From Eubacteriales bacterium (lineage in GTDB: Bacteria > Bacillota > Clostridia > Oscillospirales > CAG-382), in contig JAQWDK010000007.1 of NCBI GenBank assembly GCA_028705495.1, positions 1 to 64,000 on the forward strand: DNA of 64,000 nt. Reading direction: 5' to 3'. Below are positions 50,916 to 59,951 of the stretch, piece after piece. The stretch's first letter is position 1. Every line of letters begins with the position of its first letter. The position numbers were made by a program, and so were the translations under genes. The notes beneath the pieces were generated by a model. That model was given only the letters and a program-made list of their open reading frames with translations. It ran no database searches and had not been told where the DNA came from.

Positions 50916-52055
50916 ATGGAACTTGATAAATACAGACAAGAGATTGACCAAACAGATGACAAGATAAAGCAGCTTTTTGAGGAGCGAATGGATATCGCTG
51001 TAAAGATTGCGGAATATAAAAAAACAAACGGGCTCCCTGTGTTAAACCGCACAAGGGAGAGGGAAATTATCGGCCGTGTGACAGCAGGCGAAAGCGATGA
51101 GCTTGCCGGTTACACAAAACTGCTCTTTACAACGCTGTTCGACTTAAGCCGTTCCTATCAGAGCCGTCATGTGACAAAAGACGGAATCCTTGCAAAGAAA
51201 ATCAGAGAAGCGATCGCGAATACCCCGAACACATTTCCGAAAAGCGCGGCTGTGGCATGTCAGGGTGTTGAAGGCGCATATTCACAGATTACTGCTGACA
51301 AGCTTTTCGCAAGACCGTCCATTATTTTCGTCAACTCCTTTGAAGGTGTTTTCAAGGCGGTCGATAAGGAGCTATGTGATTACGGTATTTTACCTCTTGA
51401 GAACAGCCTCCACGGGTCGGTTACAGAGGTTTATGACTTAATGAACAAGTATAAGTTCCATATCTCAAAAGCGGTAAAACTTCAGATAAACCACTCTCTT
51501 CTCGCGCTTCCCGGCACGAAGCTCTCCGATATAAAAGAAATTGTATCTCACGAACAGGCAATTGGGCAAAGTGAAGCTTTCCTTGAAACACTCAGCAGTG
51601 TCAAGATAACAGTATGTGAGAACACTGCAAAAGCCGCAAAAACCGTCGCTGAGTCAGGCAGAAAAGACCTTGCCGCGATTTCGTCTAAGAGCTGCGCCGA
51701 ACTTTACGGGCTAAATTCCCTTAAAGAGGATGTTCAGGACAGCCATAACAATCACACAAGATTTATCTGTATCTCAAAAAAGCTTGAGATTTATCCCGGT
51801 TCGAACAAAACGAGCTTGATGCTGACCCTGCCCCACCGTCCGGGTTCGCTCTACAATATGATGGCGAAGTTCGCAGCGATGGGACTTAATTTAACAAAAA
51901 TAGAAAGCCGTCCTATACCGGGCAGTGACTTTGAATTTATGTTCTACTTCGATATGGAAGCGTCGATTTACACCGAAGAGGTCATCACCTTATTGTCGGA
52001 GCTTGAAGCATCCCCCGAACAATTCGTGTTCCTCGGCAGCTATTCAGAGGCATAG
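50916..52055 (+). CDS. pheA: Chorismate mutase/prephenate dehydratase (P-protein)
   Basis: A 379-aa fusion leading to phenylpyruvate, the phenylalanine branch. Residues 1-85 are an AroQ-class chorismate mutase (ELDKYRQEIDQTDDKIKQL, EYKKTNGLPVLNRTRE); about 110-285 the dehydratase (GVEGAYSQI, FEGVFKAVDKELCDYGILPLENS, the TRF motif as HTRFICIS); about 295-375 an ACT domain with ESRP, the usual Phe-binding motif. It should be feedback-inhibited by Phe. Confidence 0.95.
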   Translation: MELDKYRQEIDQTDDKIKQLFEERMDIAVKIAEYKKTNGLPVLNRTREREIIGRVTAGESDELAGYTKLLFTTLFDLSRSYQSRHVTKDGILAKKIREAIANTPNTFPKSAAVACQGVEGAYSQITADKLFARPSIIFVNSFEGVFKAVDKELCDYGILPLENSLHGSVTEVYDLMNKYKFHISKAVKLQINHSLLALPGTKLSDIKEIVSHEQAIGQSEAFLETLSSVKITVCENTAKAAKTVAESGRKDLAAISSKSCAELYGLNSLKEDVQDSHNNHTRFICISKKLEIYPGSNKTSLMLTLPHRPGSLYNMMAKFAAMGLNLTKIESRPIPGSDFEFMFYFDMEASIYTEEVITLLSELEASPEQFVFLGSYSEA

Positions 52056-52076
52056 ATTGAAAGGATATTCATAAAA

Positions 52077-53315
52077 ATGACGGCAAAATACGGAGTTTTG
52101 GGCATGCCTCTCGGGCACAGCTATTCCGAGTGCATCCATCAGCTATTAGGAAACGACGACTACAAAAAGTTAGAGCTTAGCGAAGCGGAGCTTGAGCGCT
52201 TTTTGAAAAAACGCGAATTTTCAGGCTATAATGTTACAATCCCCTATAAGAAGACTGTAATGCCCTACTGCGACAATTTAGGTGAGGGAGCCGCAAAAAT
52301 CGGAAGTGTAAACACCCTTATCTGTCGTGACGGAAAACTTACGGGAGAAAACACCGACTTTTACGGATTAGGTTATGCAGCAGACAGAGCGGATATTAAG
52401 TTTGAAGGTAAAAAGATTCTGATACTCGGCGCAGGCGGAACAAGCTTAGCGGCAAGGGCGGCCGCTCAGTCACGAAATGCAGCAGCCATTACAGTTATGG
52501 GTCATGCGGAAATTGCCAAAGGCGATTTTTCTGCAGTTTCTGATAGTGAGATTGTCATCAACACCACACCTGTTGGAATGTGGCCGAATAGCGGGAGTTC
52601 ACCGGTTGATTTAAGTGTTTTTAAAAACTGCAAAGGTGTAATCGATGCGGTATATAATCCGCTTTACACAAGATTTTTAATTCAGGCGAGGGAGCTTGGA
52701 ATTCCCCACACAGGAGGACTTCCTATGCTTGTCGCACAGGCTGCGATGGCGGACTGCCTATTCTTTGATAAAAGCGAGCCGAATAAAGATCAAATCGAAA
52801 AAATAATAAAAAAACTCAGCCTTGGGGTTTCTAATATTGTGCTTATCGGTATGGCTGGCAGCGGAAAAACCACTGTCGGTGAAGCGGTAGCAAAAATGAC
52901 GGGGCGGAGTTTTGCAGACACTGACAAGATTGTGACTGAGCTTGCCGAGATGTCAATACCGCAGATATTCGCAGAGCAGGGCGAAGATGCATTCAGAAAG
53001 CTTGAAGCGGATGTTGTCAAAGAAATCAGCAGAACAAAGGGCGCGGTTATCGCCACAGGCGGCGGCGTTGTAAAGAATATCGAAAACTGTCGGGAACTAA
53101 GACAAAACGGTATTATAGTCTGGCTTGACCGTCCACCAGAGGCGCTTGAGCTTTCAGGCCGGCCTCTGATGCAAAACAGAGCAGTAGCTGAAAAGCTTTA
53201 CAACGAAAGAAAACCGCTTTACAAAAGTTTTGCGGATTACCGCATTGATTGCGGGGGAAAAGGACTTTCGGAAGTCATTTCAAAGTTACTGTTAATAATT
53301 GATGATGAACGATAA
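52077..53315 (+). CDS. aroE-aroK: Shikimate dehydrogenase-shikimate kinase fusion
   Basis: A 412-aa two-domain enzyme covering steps 4 and 5. Residues 1-250 are AroE (YGVLGMPLGHSYSECIH, GYNVTIPYKK, GENTDFYGL, LILGAGGTSLAARAA, NTTPVGMWPN, HTGGLPMLVAQAA); about 258-412 are AroK (LIGMAGSGKTTVGEAVAKM, FADTDKIV, FRKLEADVV, ATGGGVV, RPLMQNR). The catalytic Lys of AroE (PYKK) and the P-loop of AroK are intact. The fusion would channel shikimate between steps. Last gene of the operon, followed by a terminator. Confidence 0.95.
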   Translation: MTAKYGVLGMPLGHSYSECIHQLLGNDDYKKLELSEAELERFLKKREFSGYNVTIPYKKTVMPYCDNLGEGAAKIGSVNTLICRDGKLTGENTDFYGLGYAADRADIKFEGKKILILGAGGTSLAARAAAQSRNAAAITVMGHAEIAKGDFSAVSDSEIVINTTPVGMWPNSGSSPVDLSVFKNCKGVIDAVYNPLYTRFLIQARELGIPHTGGLPMLVAQAAMADCLFFDKSEPNKDQIEKIIKKLSLGVSNIVLIGMAGSGKTTVGEAVAKMTGRSFADTDKIVTELAEMSIPQIFAEQGEDAFRKLEADVVKEISRTKGAVIATGGGVVKNIENCRELRQNGIIVWLDRPPEALELSGRPLMQNRAVAEKLYNERKPLYKSFADYRIDCGGKGLSEVISKLLLIIDDER

Positions 53316-53325
53316 TAAAACAATA

Positions 53326-53358
53326 AGAGAGCTGTCAAAACGACAGTTCTCTTTTTTA
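53326..53358 (+). terminator. Intrinsic terminator of the aromatic operon
   Basis: GAGAGCTGTC (53327-53336) pairs with GACAGTTCTC (53342-53351) with one G-T pair, followed by TTTTTT. Confidence 0.88.
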
Positions 53359-53391
53359 CGGCGTGGCAACCTTTGTTTTATAAATGTTTTC

Positions 53392-53420
53392 TTGCAAAAA
53401 TGGCTATAATGCTTTATAAT
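53392..53420 (+). promoter_or_regulatory. Sigma-A promoter of queT
   Basis: TTGCAA (53392-53397), 17-bp spacer, TATAAT (53415-53420). Confidence 0.7.
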
Positions 53421-53473
53421 ATAGAAAGATACACAAAGACCTAAAAAATCAAAAAAATCCCTGAAAGTTCAAG

Positions 53474-53992
53474 ATGAAAACCAATACGAAAACAAGAAAA
53501 ACAATAAGAGACATAACTATTTCCGCAATGATTGCGGCGGTGTATATAGCCGTAACATCAGCCGTTGCTCCGTTTGGGTTTGAAGCCATCCAATTTAGGG
53601 TCTCGGAAGCTCTGACGGTACTTCCGTTTATTTTTCCCCAAAGTATAATGGGAATTTTTATCGGATGCCTAATTTCCAATCTTTTATCGCCCTTTGGCGC
53701 GCTTGATATTATCCTCGGAAGCCTTGCAAGTCTAATCGCTGCAATTTGGACAAGCCGTATGAAGAGCAAATACCTCGCTCCGCTTCCACCTGTTGTCGTT
53801 AACGCGGTTGTTGTCGGATTTTTGATAGCTTTTTCTGCAAGCGGGAATAATTTTAGCGGATTCAATATGGCAATATTCTACACAAATGTCGCTACGGTCG
53901 GTTTAAGTCAAGCTGTAGTCTGCTACGGGCTTGGTCTACCGCTGATTACGGTGATGCAAAAACTATTCAGTAAGTTAAAGAGGGAAATATAA
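53474..53992 (+). CDS. queT: QueT-family ECF transporter substrate-binding subunit
   Basis: A 172-aa membrane protein with five or six transmembrane segments. The QueT signature is visible: AVYIAVTSAVAPFGFEAIQFRVSEALTVLPF (here split by helices) and GCLISNLLSPFGALDIILGSLAS. QueT proteins bind queuosine precursors for import by the shared ECF energising module, which is not encoded in this window. The leader lacks a recognisable preQ1 riboswitch. It may be cotranscribed with the lipoprotein gene one base downstream. Confidence 0.85.
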   Translation: MKTNTKTRKTIRDITISAMIAAVYIAVTSAVAPFGFEAIQFRVSEALTVLPFIFPQSIMGIFIGCLISNLLSPFGALDIILGSLASLIAAIWTSRMKSKYLAPLPPVVVNAVVVGFLIAFSASGNNFSGFNMAIFYTNVATVGLSQAVVCYGLGLPLITVMQKLFSKLKREI

Positions 53993-53993
53993 A

Positions 53994-54704
53994 GTGAAAA
54001 ATAATAAAACTAAAATCTTATGCGCTTTTCTTTCTTTGTTTATACTGACAGCTTTTTCAAGCTGTGGCGCTGAGATAAAAAACTTTAGAAAGCTCAGCGA
54101 CGGTAGACTTTGGGACAGGTCCACCGACACCTATTACACACCCTGCTCCGTAAGTCTCAGAGCTTATGAGCTTGGCGATATATACGCCAAAAACGAGACT
54201 TATAACTACTATAAAGTAAATTGGGAACTTCCTGAAAGATTCGTCGCTGATGAGGACACCGTACTTGGCGGTGTTTATAGAAACTCAGAGATACCCGAGA
54301 TAAATATATCAAACTTCGGTGCAGTGGCGGCGAAAATATATGTGACGGGCGAGATTCGCCAGCTTGTCGACGAGCTGCTCGCATCCCCCGATATCATCGG
54401 TGATGTATCGCGCTTCACTCATTACGAGGACGGTACGGAGCGTGTCAACGCGGTTGTCGATGCGATGATAAGTGGTGAGGAGAAGCCCATACCTGTCAAT
54501 ATCGATGAGGACAGAGTTTTTGAGATAGGGCTTTTATCGGCGGACTATCCTGGACTTGTCTATACGGTTATATTTATGCTTGATATAAACGGTGATGCAT
54601 ACCTTTATGACCGTTCCGACAAAAAGTGCGTCGCTTGTCCCGTTATGATAAAAGATTATATGCTCGGCACGAGTTCCGAAACATCTGAAGATATATCAAA
54701 ATGA
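53994..54704 (+). CDS. Putative lipoprotein of unknown function
   Basis: A 236-aa protein starting at GTG 53994 behind AGAGGGAAA. The signal peptide ends in the lipobox-like FSSC, so it is probably lipid-anchored outside. The body (KLSDGRLWDRSTDTYYTPCSV...) seems to be an intact soluble domain that I cannot assign. Its stop overlaps the rimI start (ATGA), so the two are translationally coupled, although no functional link is obvious. Confidence 0.7.
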   Translation: MKNNKTKILCAFLSLFILTAFSSCGAEIKNFRKLSDGRLWDRSTDTYYTPCSVSLRAYELGDIYAKNETYNYYKVNWELPERFVADEDTVLGGVYRNSEIPEINISNFGAVAAKIYVTGEIRQLVDELLASPDIIGDVSRFTHYEDGTERVNAVVDAMISGEEKPIPVNIDEDRVFEIGLLSADYPGLVYTVIFMLDINGDAYLYDRSDKKCVACPVMIKDYMLGTSSETSEDISK

Positions 54705-55135
54705 TAAAAATAGAAAAGCTAATAGCAGAGCGGGTGGGTGCTGCAGTCGCTCTCGAAAAAGAGAGCCTAAAAACCGCGTGGAGTGAAAAGTCGATTGAAA
54801 GCTGTATCGGCAGCGAATCACTTCGATACATTACCGCGGCGGTTGACGAAGTTTTAGCTGGCATCTGCAGCTACAGCCTTGTGTGTGGTGAAGGACAGCT
54901 GATAAACCTTGCTGTTGCTGAGCGATTTAGAAGGCGCAAAATCGGCGGGGCACTGCTTGATGCAGCGATAGCTGATGCAGTTGAAAGCGGAGCGGAGGTC
55001 TTTACCCTCGAGGTAGAGCCTGACAACAAAGGAGCAATAGCCTTGTACGAATCCTTTGGGTTTGAAACTGTGGGAAGAAGAAAAAACTTCTATCCCAATG
55101 GTTCCGACGCAATATGTATGATGAAGAAACTGTAA
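54701..55135 (+). CDS. rimI: Ribosomal-protein S18 alanine N-acetyltransferase RimI-type
   Basis: A 144-aa GNAT acetyltransferase. The acetyl-CoA-binding strand and loop LINLAVAERFRRRKIGGALL and the C-terminal VEPDNKGAIALYESFGFETVGRRKNFY are typical of RimI. In Firmicutes it regularly lies beside tsaD, as here, where it starts inside the preceding gene's stop and ends 23 bp before tsaD. Confidence 0.9.
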   Translation: MIKIEKLIAERVGAAVALEKESLKTAWSEKSIESCIGSESLRYITAAVDEVLAGICSYSLVCGEGQLINLAVAERFRRRKIGGALLDAAIADAVESGAEVFTLEVEPDNKGAIALYESFGFETVGRRKNFYPNGSDAICMMKKL

Positions 55136-55158
55136 GGAAAGGTATTCCATCCTAAAAT

Positions 55159-56190
55159 ATGAAAATTATCGCAATAGAAACTTCCTGCGACGAAACCTCT
55201 GCGGCAGTCGTCGAAGACGGCAGGCATTTGCTGTCTAATATAGTAGCCTCTCAAGTTGAGATACACGCAAGATACGGCGGTGTTGTCCCTGAAATCGCCT
55301 CCCGCGCCCATACGGAAGCCCTCAGCGGAACAGTTTTACAAGCGCTAAGTCAAGCGCAGTGCACTCTCGATGATATTGAAGCTATCGCTGTGACAAACAC
55401 CCCCGGACTAATCGGCGCTCTCCTTACCGGAGTTTCATTCGCAAAAGGACTTGCATATTCCTCCGGCAAACCACTCGTTGCCGTCCATCATATACGTTCC
55501 CATGTCGCCGCAAATTACCTTGCCCATCCGACACTCGAACCGCCGTTTTACGCGCTTGTGGTCTCCGGCGGCCATACCTCGATTCTCGCAGTGGACAGCT
55601 ACACAAGCTACCGTACAATCGGTGTTACCCGTGACGACGCGGCAGGCGAAGCGCTCGACAAAGCCGCGCGTGTTCTCGGTTTGCCATATCCGGGCGGTGC
55701 ATCGATGGACAAGCTCGCATTTGAAGGTGATTCCAACGCAATTTCCTTTCCCGAAGCTCATGTGAGCGGCGCGCCTTTTGACTTTTCGTTTTCCGGTATG
55801 AAAACAGCCGTTATAAACTACACCCATAAGCTCGAAAGCAGAAAAGTCGAAATTGACGACAAGCTAAGAGCTGATATTGCAGCATCTTATATGCGCACAC
55901 TCTCTGCAACGGTTGCCGATAGACTTGAAGCGCTAATAAAACAAAACGAAAAGAGAAACATCGTCCTTGCAGGCGGTGTAGCAGCATCAAAATACCTCAG
56001 AAATGTACTAGCTGAGGTCTGTGAGAGGGGCGGGGTGGGCTTCTATTACCCGCCTATAAAGCTTTGCGGAGACAATGCCGCAATGGTGGCATCGCAAGCT
56101 TATTATGAATGCATAGCCGGTTCAAGAGCAGGAATGAATTTGAACGCTTATGCAACATCGGAGGCAGATTTAAGCTTCAAAAATGAATGA
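55159..56190 (+). CDS. tsaD: tRNA N6-threonylcarbamoyladenosine transferase TsaD
   Basis: A 343-aa ASKHA-fold enzyme that, with TsaB and TsaE, transfers threonylcarbamoyl to A37 of ANN-decoding tRNAs. Metal-binding HHIRSH, nucleotide-binding ALVVSGGHTSI, TRDDAAGEALDK, FSFSGMKTAV and GGVAASKYLR are all present. Normal length. The region just downstream holds a DnaA-box cluster. Confidence 0.97.
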   Translation: MKIIAIETSCDETSAAVVEDGRHLLSNIVASQVEIHARYGGVVPEIASRAHTEALSGTVLQALSQAQCTLDDIEAIAVTNTPGLIGALLTGVSFAKGLAYSSGKPLVAVHHIRSHVAANYLAHPTLEPPFYALVVSGGHTSILAVDSYTSYRTIGVTRDDAAGEALDKAARVLGLPYPGGASMDKLAFEGDSNAISFPEAHVSGAPFDFSFSGMKTAVINYTHKLESRKVEIDDKLRADIAASYMRTLSATVADRLEALIKQNEKRNIVLAGGVAASKYLRNVLAEVCERGGVGFYYPPIKLCGDNAAMVASQAYYECIAGSRAGMNLNAYATSEADLSFKNE

Positions 56191-56250
56191 AGAAAAATCG
56201 AATCCTGCAAAAATAAGTTTTCTAAAACCATAATTCAATCGACATAATAC

Positions 56251-56367
56251 TTATTCACAGGCTGTGGAAAAGGTTGTGGAAAACTTTGTGGTTTTGCACA
56301 TAAAACCGCAAAAATCGGGAAATAGCTTGTTTTAGGCTGTGGATAACCCTGTGGAAACGGTGGATAA
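56251..56367. other. DnaA-box cluster; possible oriC or DnaA-titration site
   Basis: In the 326-bp gap between tsaD and the next gene lie one exact box (TGTGGATAA, 56338-56346, minus) and near matches to TTATCCACA: TTATTCACA 56251, TGTGGAAAA 56263 and 56275, TTTTGCACA 56292, TGTGGAAAC 56350, GGTGGATAA 56359. Starts at 56263, 56275 and (weak TGTGGTTTT) 56287 are 12 bp apart, as are 56338 and 56350. An A/T-only run follows (56364-56380). No dnaA or dnaN is in the window. The remainder to 56516 shows nothing else. Confidence 0.65.
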
Positions 56368-56516
56368 ATAATATTTATTACGAAAACCTGCAGGGAAATA
56401 TGTAAACCTAATTACTTAAACTATGCACATGCATATGAAAAACAGCAGTCATTTTTGATATACAACTGATGCTTTATTGCAAAAAATAACCAGTAGCAAG
56501 AAAGGTAGAATTACAC

Positions 56517-57698
56517 ATGACAGTAAAAGACTACACAAACGAGATCGAGAATGCAGCGAATCACTTCCGCAAACTGCTCAAAGCACAGCTTGAAAGAGCC
56601 GATGCGATAAAATCAGGAGCTGATTTTACGGATTATGAAAAACTTGAGAAGCTTAGAATCGGCGTATGCGGCGGTGACGGTATCGGCCCGAGCATAACAG
56701 CCGTAACTCAAACTGTGCTTGAGAATCTTTTGGCTGATGAAGTCAGAAGCGGTAAAATTGAATTTGTTACGATAGACGGGCTGACGATAGAGAACCGTAT
56801 CGCGGTTATGAAAGCGATACCTGACGATGTGCTTGAAGAGCTCAAAAGCTGTCATGTTATACTCAAAGGACCGACGACTACACCCCAAGCAGGTGACGGC
56901 AGACCCAATATCGAGAGCGCGAATGTCGCAATGAGAAAAGCGCTTGATTTGTTTGCCAATGTTAGGCCGGTAAAAATCCCTTCGCAAGGCATCGACTGGA
57001 CCTTCTTCCGTGAAAACACCGAAGGCTCATACGCTGTTGGTTCACAGGGAATCAATGTCAACCCCGAACTTGCGCTTGACTTTACAGTTACTACAACCGA
57101 AGGTACGGAAAGAATTGCAAAACTCGCTTATGAGTTCGCTCGCAAGAATAATAAGGATAGAGTTTCTATTGTCACTAAAGCGAATGTTATTAAGACAACC
57201 GACGGCAAGTTTTTGAATATATGTAAAGAGATTTCCAAAGACTATCCGGAAATCACTACCGATGAATGGTATATTGACATAATGACAGCTAAGCTTATTG
57301 ACGAGAAACGCCGCCGCGACTTCAAGGTTGTCGTACTCCCGAACCTCTATGGCGATATAATAACCGACGAAGCCGCTGAATTCCAGGGCGGTGTCGGCAC
57401 TGCCGGTTCTGCGAACATAGGTAAACGCTATGCTATGTTTGAAGCAATCCACGGTTCGGCGCCGAGAATGGTTGACGAGGGAAGGGATATATACGCAGAC
57501 CCCTGTTCGATGCTCCGTGCAGGAGTTATGCTACTTGAACATATCGGTTGCGCAGATAAAGCTGAAGCTCTGACAAAAGCACTTGACTTTTGTATGTTTG
57601 AAGACAAAAAGTTTGTCATAACCGGAAGAGATACCGGAGCGACAACAAAGCAGTTCGGCGAATATGTACTTGAAACGACTAAAAGCCTTTTGAAATAA
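56517..57698 (+). CDS. Isocitrate/isopropylmalate dehydrogenase family protein
   Basis: A 393-aa beta-decarboxylating dehydrogenase, probably NAD-dependent isocitrate dehydrogenase. Signatures: RIGVCGGDGIGPSITAVTQ, FFRENTEGSYAV (the ENTEG form is typical of isocitrate rather than isopropylmalate enzymes), VTKANVIKTTDG, LYGDIITDEAAEFQGGVGTAGSANIG (cut) and EAIHGSAPRMVDEG. No leuC/leuD or aconitase gene is adjacent. It would make 2-oxoglutarate for glutamate synthesis in an anaerobe. An N-terminal helical extension of about 45 residues precedes the core. Confidence 0.85.
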   Translation: MTVKDYTNEIENAANHFRKLLKAQLERADAIKSGADFTDYEKLEKLRIGVCGGDGIGPSITAVTQTVLENLLADEVRSGKIEFVTIDGLTIENRIAVMKAIPDDVLEELKSCHVILKGPTTTPQAGDGRPNIESANVAMRKALDLFANVRPVKIPSQGIDWTFFRENTEGSYAVGSQGINVNPELALDFTVTTTEGTERIAKLAYEFARKNNKDRVSIVTKANVIKTTDGKFLNICKEISKDYPEITTDEWYIDIMTAKLIDEKRRRDFKVVVLPNLYGDIITDEAAEFQGGVGTAGSANIGKRYAMFEAIHGSAPRMVDEGRDIYADPCSMLRAGVMLLEHIGCADKAEALTKALDFCMFEDKKFVITGRDTGATTKQFGEYVLETTKSLLK

Positions 57699-57828
57699 CC
57701 TCAAGCGGGAGTTAGTCATTAATAAGCATATTATTTCGTATAATAAGATTGAAAGAATGATCTCTGTAGCAAGAAAGAAGTTGTCATACAAACGAATTAA
57801 ATGCTTATCATGCGCGAGGTAATGATTT

Positions 57829-58692
57829 ATGATTGAGCTTAAAAATGAACCACTTGCAAAATACTGCACCTTTAAAATAGGCGGAGAGGCAACAATCTTG
57901 TTTCCCGAAACATTGTCGGAGCTCGCGCTCTTGATAGCTGATTTCGCTGCAAGCAAAAAGCCGTACCACATCTTCGGTAACTGCTCTAATGTGCTTTTCC
58001 CAGACAGTGGTGTCGGTTTTACGGCGGTTATTACTACAAAACTCAAAACTGTTCTAGTACATGAGCGCAAGATAACAGCTGAATGCGGAGCAAGCCTTAA
58101 CAGCCTTGCTATCGCCGCAAGAGATGCGGGACTTACGGGACTGGAGTTCGCCTACGGCATACCCGGGACTGTGGGTGGCGGATTATTTATGAACGCCGGA
58201 GCATACGGCGGTCAGTTGTCGGATGTGGTCTGCGGATGTACTGCGGTGACAAAGGACGGATTAGTCCAAATGCTCACAGCCGATGAGATGGAATTAGGCT
58301 ACCGCGAATCGGTATTCCAGAAAAGCGGCTTAATAGTTCTTGAGGTATATTTTACATTAAGAGAAGGAGATAAAGAGCAAATTGGAGCTTTGATGTCTTC
58401 TTATATGGACAGAAGAAAGAAAAGCCAGCCTCTTGAATACCCGAGCGCGGGCAGTGTTTTTAAGCGTCCTGTCGGTCATTTCGCAGGCGCGCTTATTGAG
58501 TGCGCAAATCTTAAGGGGCTGAATGTCGGCGGTGCGCAGGTTTCGCAAAAACATGCGGGTTTTATCGTTAATAAAGGGAATGCTACTGCAAGGGATGTCA
58601 GGGAACTCATCAACCTTGTGAAAGAGCATGTGAAAGAGAACTCCGGTGTCGTCCTCGAGAGCGAGATAAGAATAATCGAAGAAACGGAATAA
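57829..58692 (+). CDS. murB: UDP-N-acetylenolpyruvoylglucosamine reductase MurB
   Basis: A 287-aa FAD enzyme making UDP-MurNAc for peptidoglycan. FAD-binding FGNCSNVLFPDSG, substrate region EFAYGIPGTVGGGLFMNAGAYGG (cut), and the catalytic Ser in YPSAGSVFKRP with Glu near the C-terminus (VVLESEIRII) are all present; type II by its short form. GAGGTAATG precedes the ATG. In many Firmicutes murB is followed by rapZ, yvcK and whiA; here rapZ and yvcK are missing and an acetyltransferase remnant lies between. Confidence 0.95.
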   Translation: MIELKNEPLAKYCTFKIGGEATILFPETLSELALLIADFAASKKPYHIFGNCSNVLFPDSGVGFTAVITTKLKTVLVHERKITAECGASLNSLAIAARDAGLTGLEFAYGIPGTVGGGLFMNAGAYGGQLSDVVCGCTAVTKDGLVQMLTADEMELGYRESVFQKSGLIVLEVYFTLREGDKEQIGALMSSYMDRRKKSQPLEYPSAGSVFKRPVGHFAGALIECANLKGLNVGGAQVSQKHAGFIVNKGNATARDVRELINLVKEHVKENSGVVLESEIRIIEETE

Positions 58693-58723
58693 ATAATGGA
58701 CCTAAACGAAATTTTGTAAACGG

Positions 58724-59008
58724 ATGCAGGATGGAAGGCTTTATTATCCGACCGACCCGGATTCCAGGAGAAAGCAAGCGCAGTACAACCTACCGGTCCG
58801 CGTCGGCAACAAAATCAGGATAGGTGCGGGCGCGATAATTCTGCCCGGTGTGACTATTGGCTATAACTTCGTTATCGGTGCTGTCAGTGTTGTGACAAAG
58901 GATGTACCAGCAAATGCTGTCGCTGTCGGAAACCCATGTAGGGTGCTTCGCGAGATTTCCGAAGAGGACAAGCTCTATTATAGAAAAGGCGAAATATCGG
59001 ATTTGTAA
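58724..59008 (+). pseudogene. C-terminal remnant of a hexapeptide-repeat O-acetyltransferase
   Basis: The 94-aa frame matches only the last half of maltose/galactoside-type acetyltransferases (usual length about 185-200): PTDPDSRRKQAQYN, VRVGNKIRIGAGAIILPGVT, VIGAVSVVTKDVPANAVAVG, NPCRVLREI. The N-terminal helices and the first hexapeptide turns with the catalytic His are absent, a stop lies just upstream in frame, and no ribosome-binding site precedes the ATG. It is wedged between murB and whiA, where rapZ and yvcK usually lie. Confidence 0.75.
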
Positions 59009-59034
59009 TTTTCATCATGCGGGAGGTTTGGGAG

Positions 59035-59886
59035 ATGTCTTTTTCGTCGGATGTAAAAAAACAGCTTTGCGCCATCAAAGAACGCAAGGAATGCTGTCGT
59101 ATGGCGCTACTGTACGGAATGCTCCTTACGGCAAAGCACGAACACGACGGTGTGAAATTTATCTCCTCATCCGAAGAAGCCGCGGCACTCTGTGTGTCGC
59201 TGACGGAAAAGAGCCCGGCAAGAGCGGCGACAGTACCCTATGCTACGGGATTTGAAACATATATCAGCGAGGAAATTTATTTGGTTTTACCGCTGATTTC
59301 GGAGAAACTTGATTTAACACCGATTGTATGCGAAAGATGCAGAAACAGCTTTTTCAGGGGGCTTTTTATCGCTTGCGGTAGTGTTACAGCACCTGAAAAG
59401 GGCTACCATCTTGAGCTTGCCGCAACTGGAGCGAGAACAGAGGGAATTGCTTCTTTTGCTGCCGAAAACGGATTTAACTTTCGTGAAGTGGTCAGAGGAG
59501 CTGAAAGGTCCCTTTACATAAAAGACAGCGAAGAAATAGAAGATTTTCTTGCATTTATCGGAGCTGCAAAGGCTTCACTTGATTTTATGAACGCTAAAAT
59601 CTCAAAAGAAGTGCGCAACGACATCAACAGAATCACCAATTTTGAGACGGCAAACATCGACAAGGCTGCAACTGCCGCTGCAGCACAACTCGAAGCGATA
59701 AGAGCTTTGGTGAACAGCGGAGAAATTGACACTTTGCCACAAGAACTGCGAGAGACGGCAAAAGTCCGGGTTGAGAACCCAGAGATGAGCCTTGGTGAGC
59801 TAAGAAAGCTATTTGATCCGCCAATAAGCAAGTCTGGACTACACCACAGGCTCAGAAAAGTGACGGAGCGAGCAGGGATTGTTTGA
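59035..59886 (+). CDS. whiA: DNA-binding protein WhiA
   Basis: A 283-aa protein with an N-terminal degenerate LAGLIDADG-like fold (SFSSDVKKQLC, CERCRNSFFRGLFIACGSVT) and a C-terminal helix-turn-helix (MSLGELRKLFDPPISKSGLHHRLRKV, cut). WhiA is linked to sporulation in actinomycetes and to cell division in Bacillus. ATG 59035 is chosen because GGGAGG lies 8 nt upstream. Confidence 0.93.
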   Translation: MSFSSDVKKQLCAIKERKECCRMALLYGMLLTAKHEHDGVKFISSSEEAAALCVSLTEKSPARAATVPYATGFETYISEEIYLVLPLISEKLDLTPIVCERCRNSFFRGLFIACGSVTAPEKGYHLELAATGARTEGIASFAAENGFNFREVVRGAERSLYIKDSEEIEDFLAFIGAAKASLDFMNAKISKEVRNDINRITNFETANIDKAATAAAAQLEAIRALVNSGEIDTLPQELRETAKVRVENPEMSLGELRKLFDPPISKSGLHHRLRKVTERAGIV

Positions 59887-59951
59887 CAACAGCATTGTTA
59901 CGGTATATAATTAAGTGAAATGGCTCTAAATAACTAACAAAGGATATGTCC

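Noticed and set aside
53359-53473. preQ1 riboswitch before queT
   Set aside because: The leader has A-rich stretches but no stem with the CTAG/ACCCT-type loop needed for preQ1-I, and no preQ1-II features.
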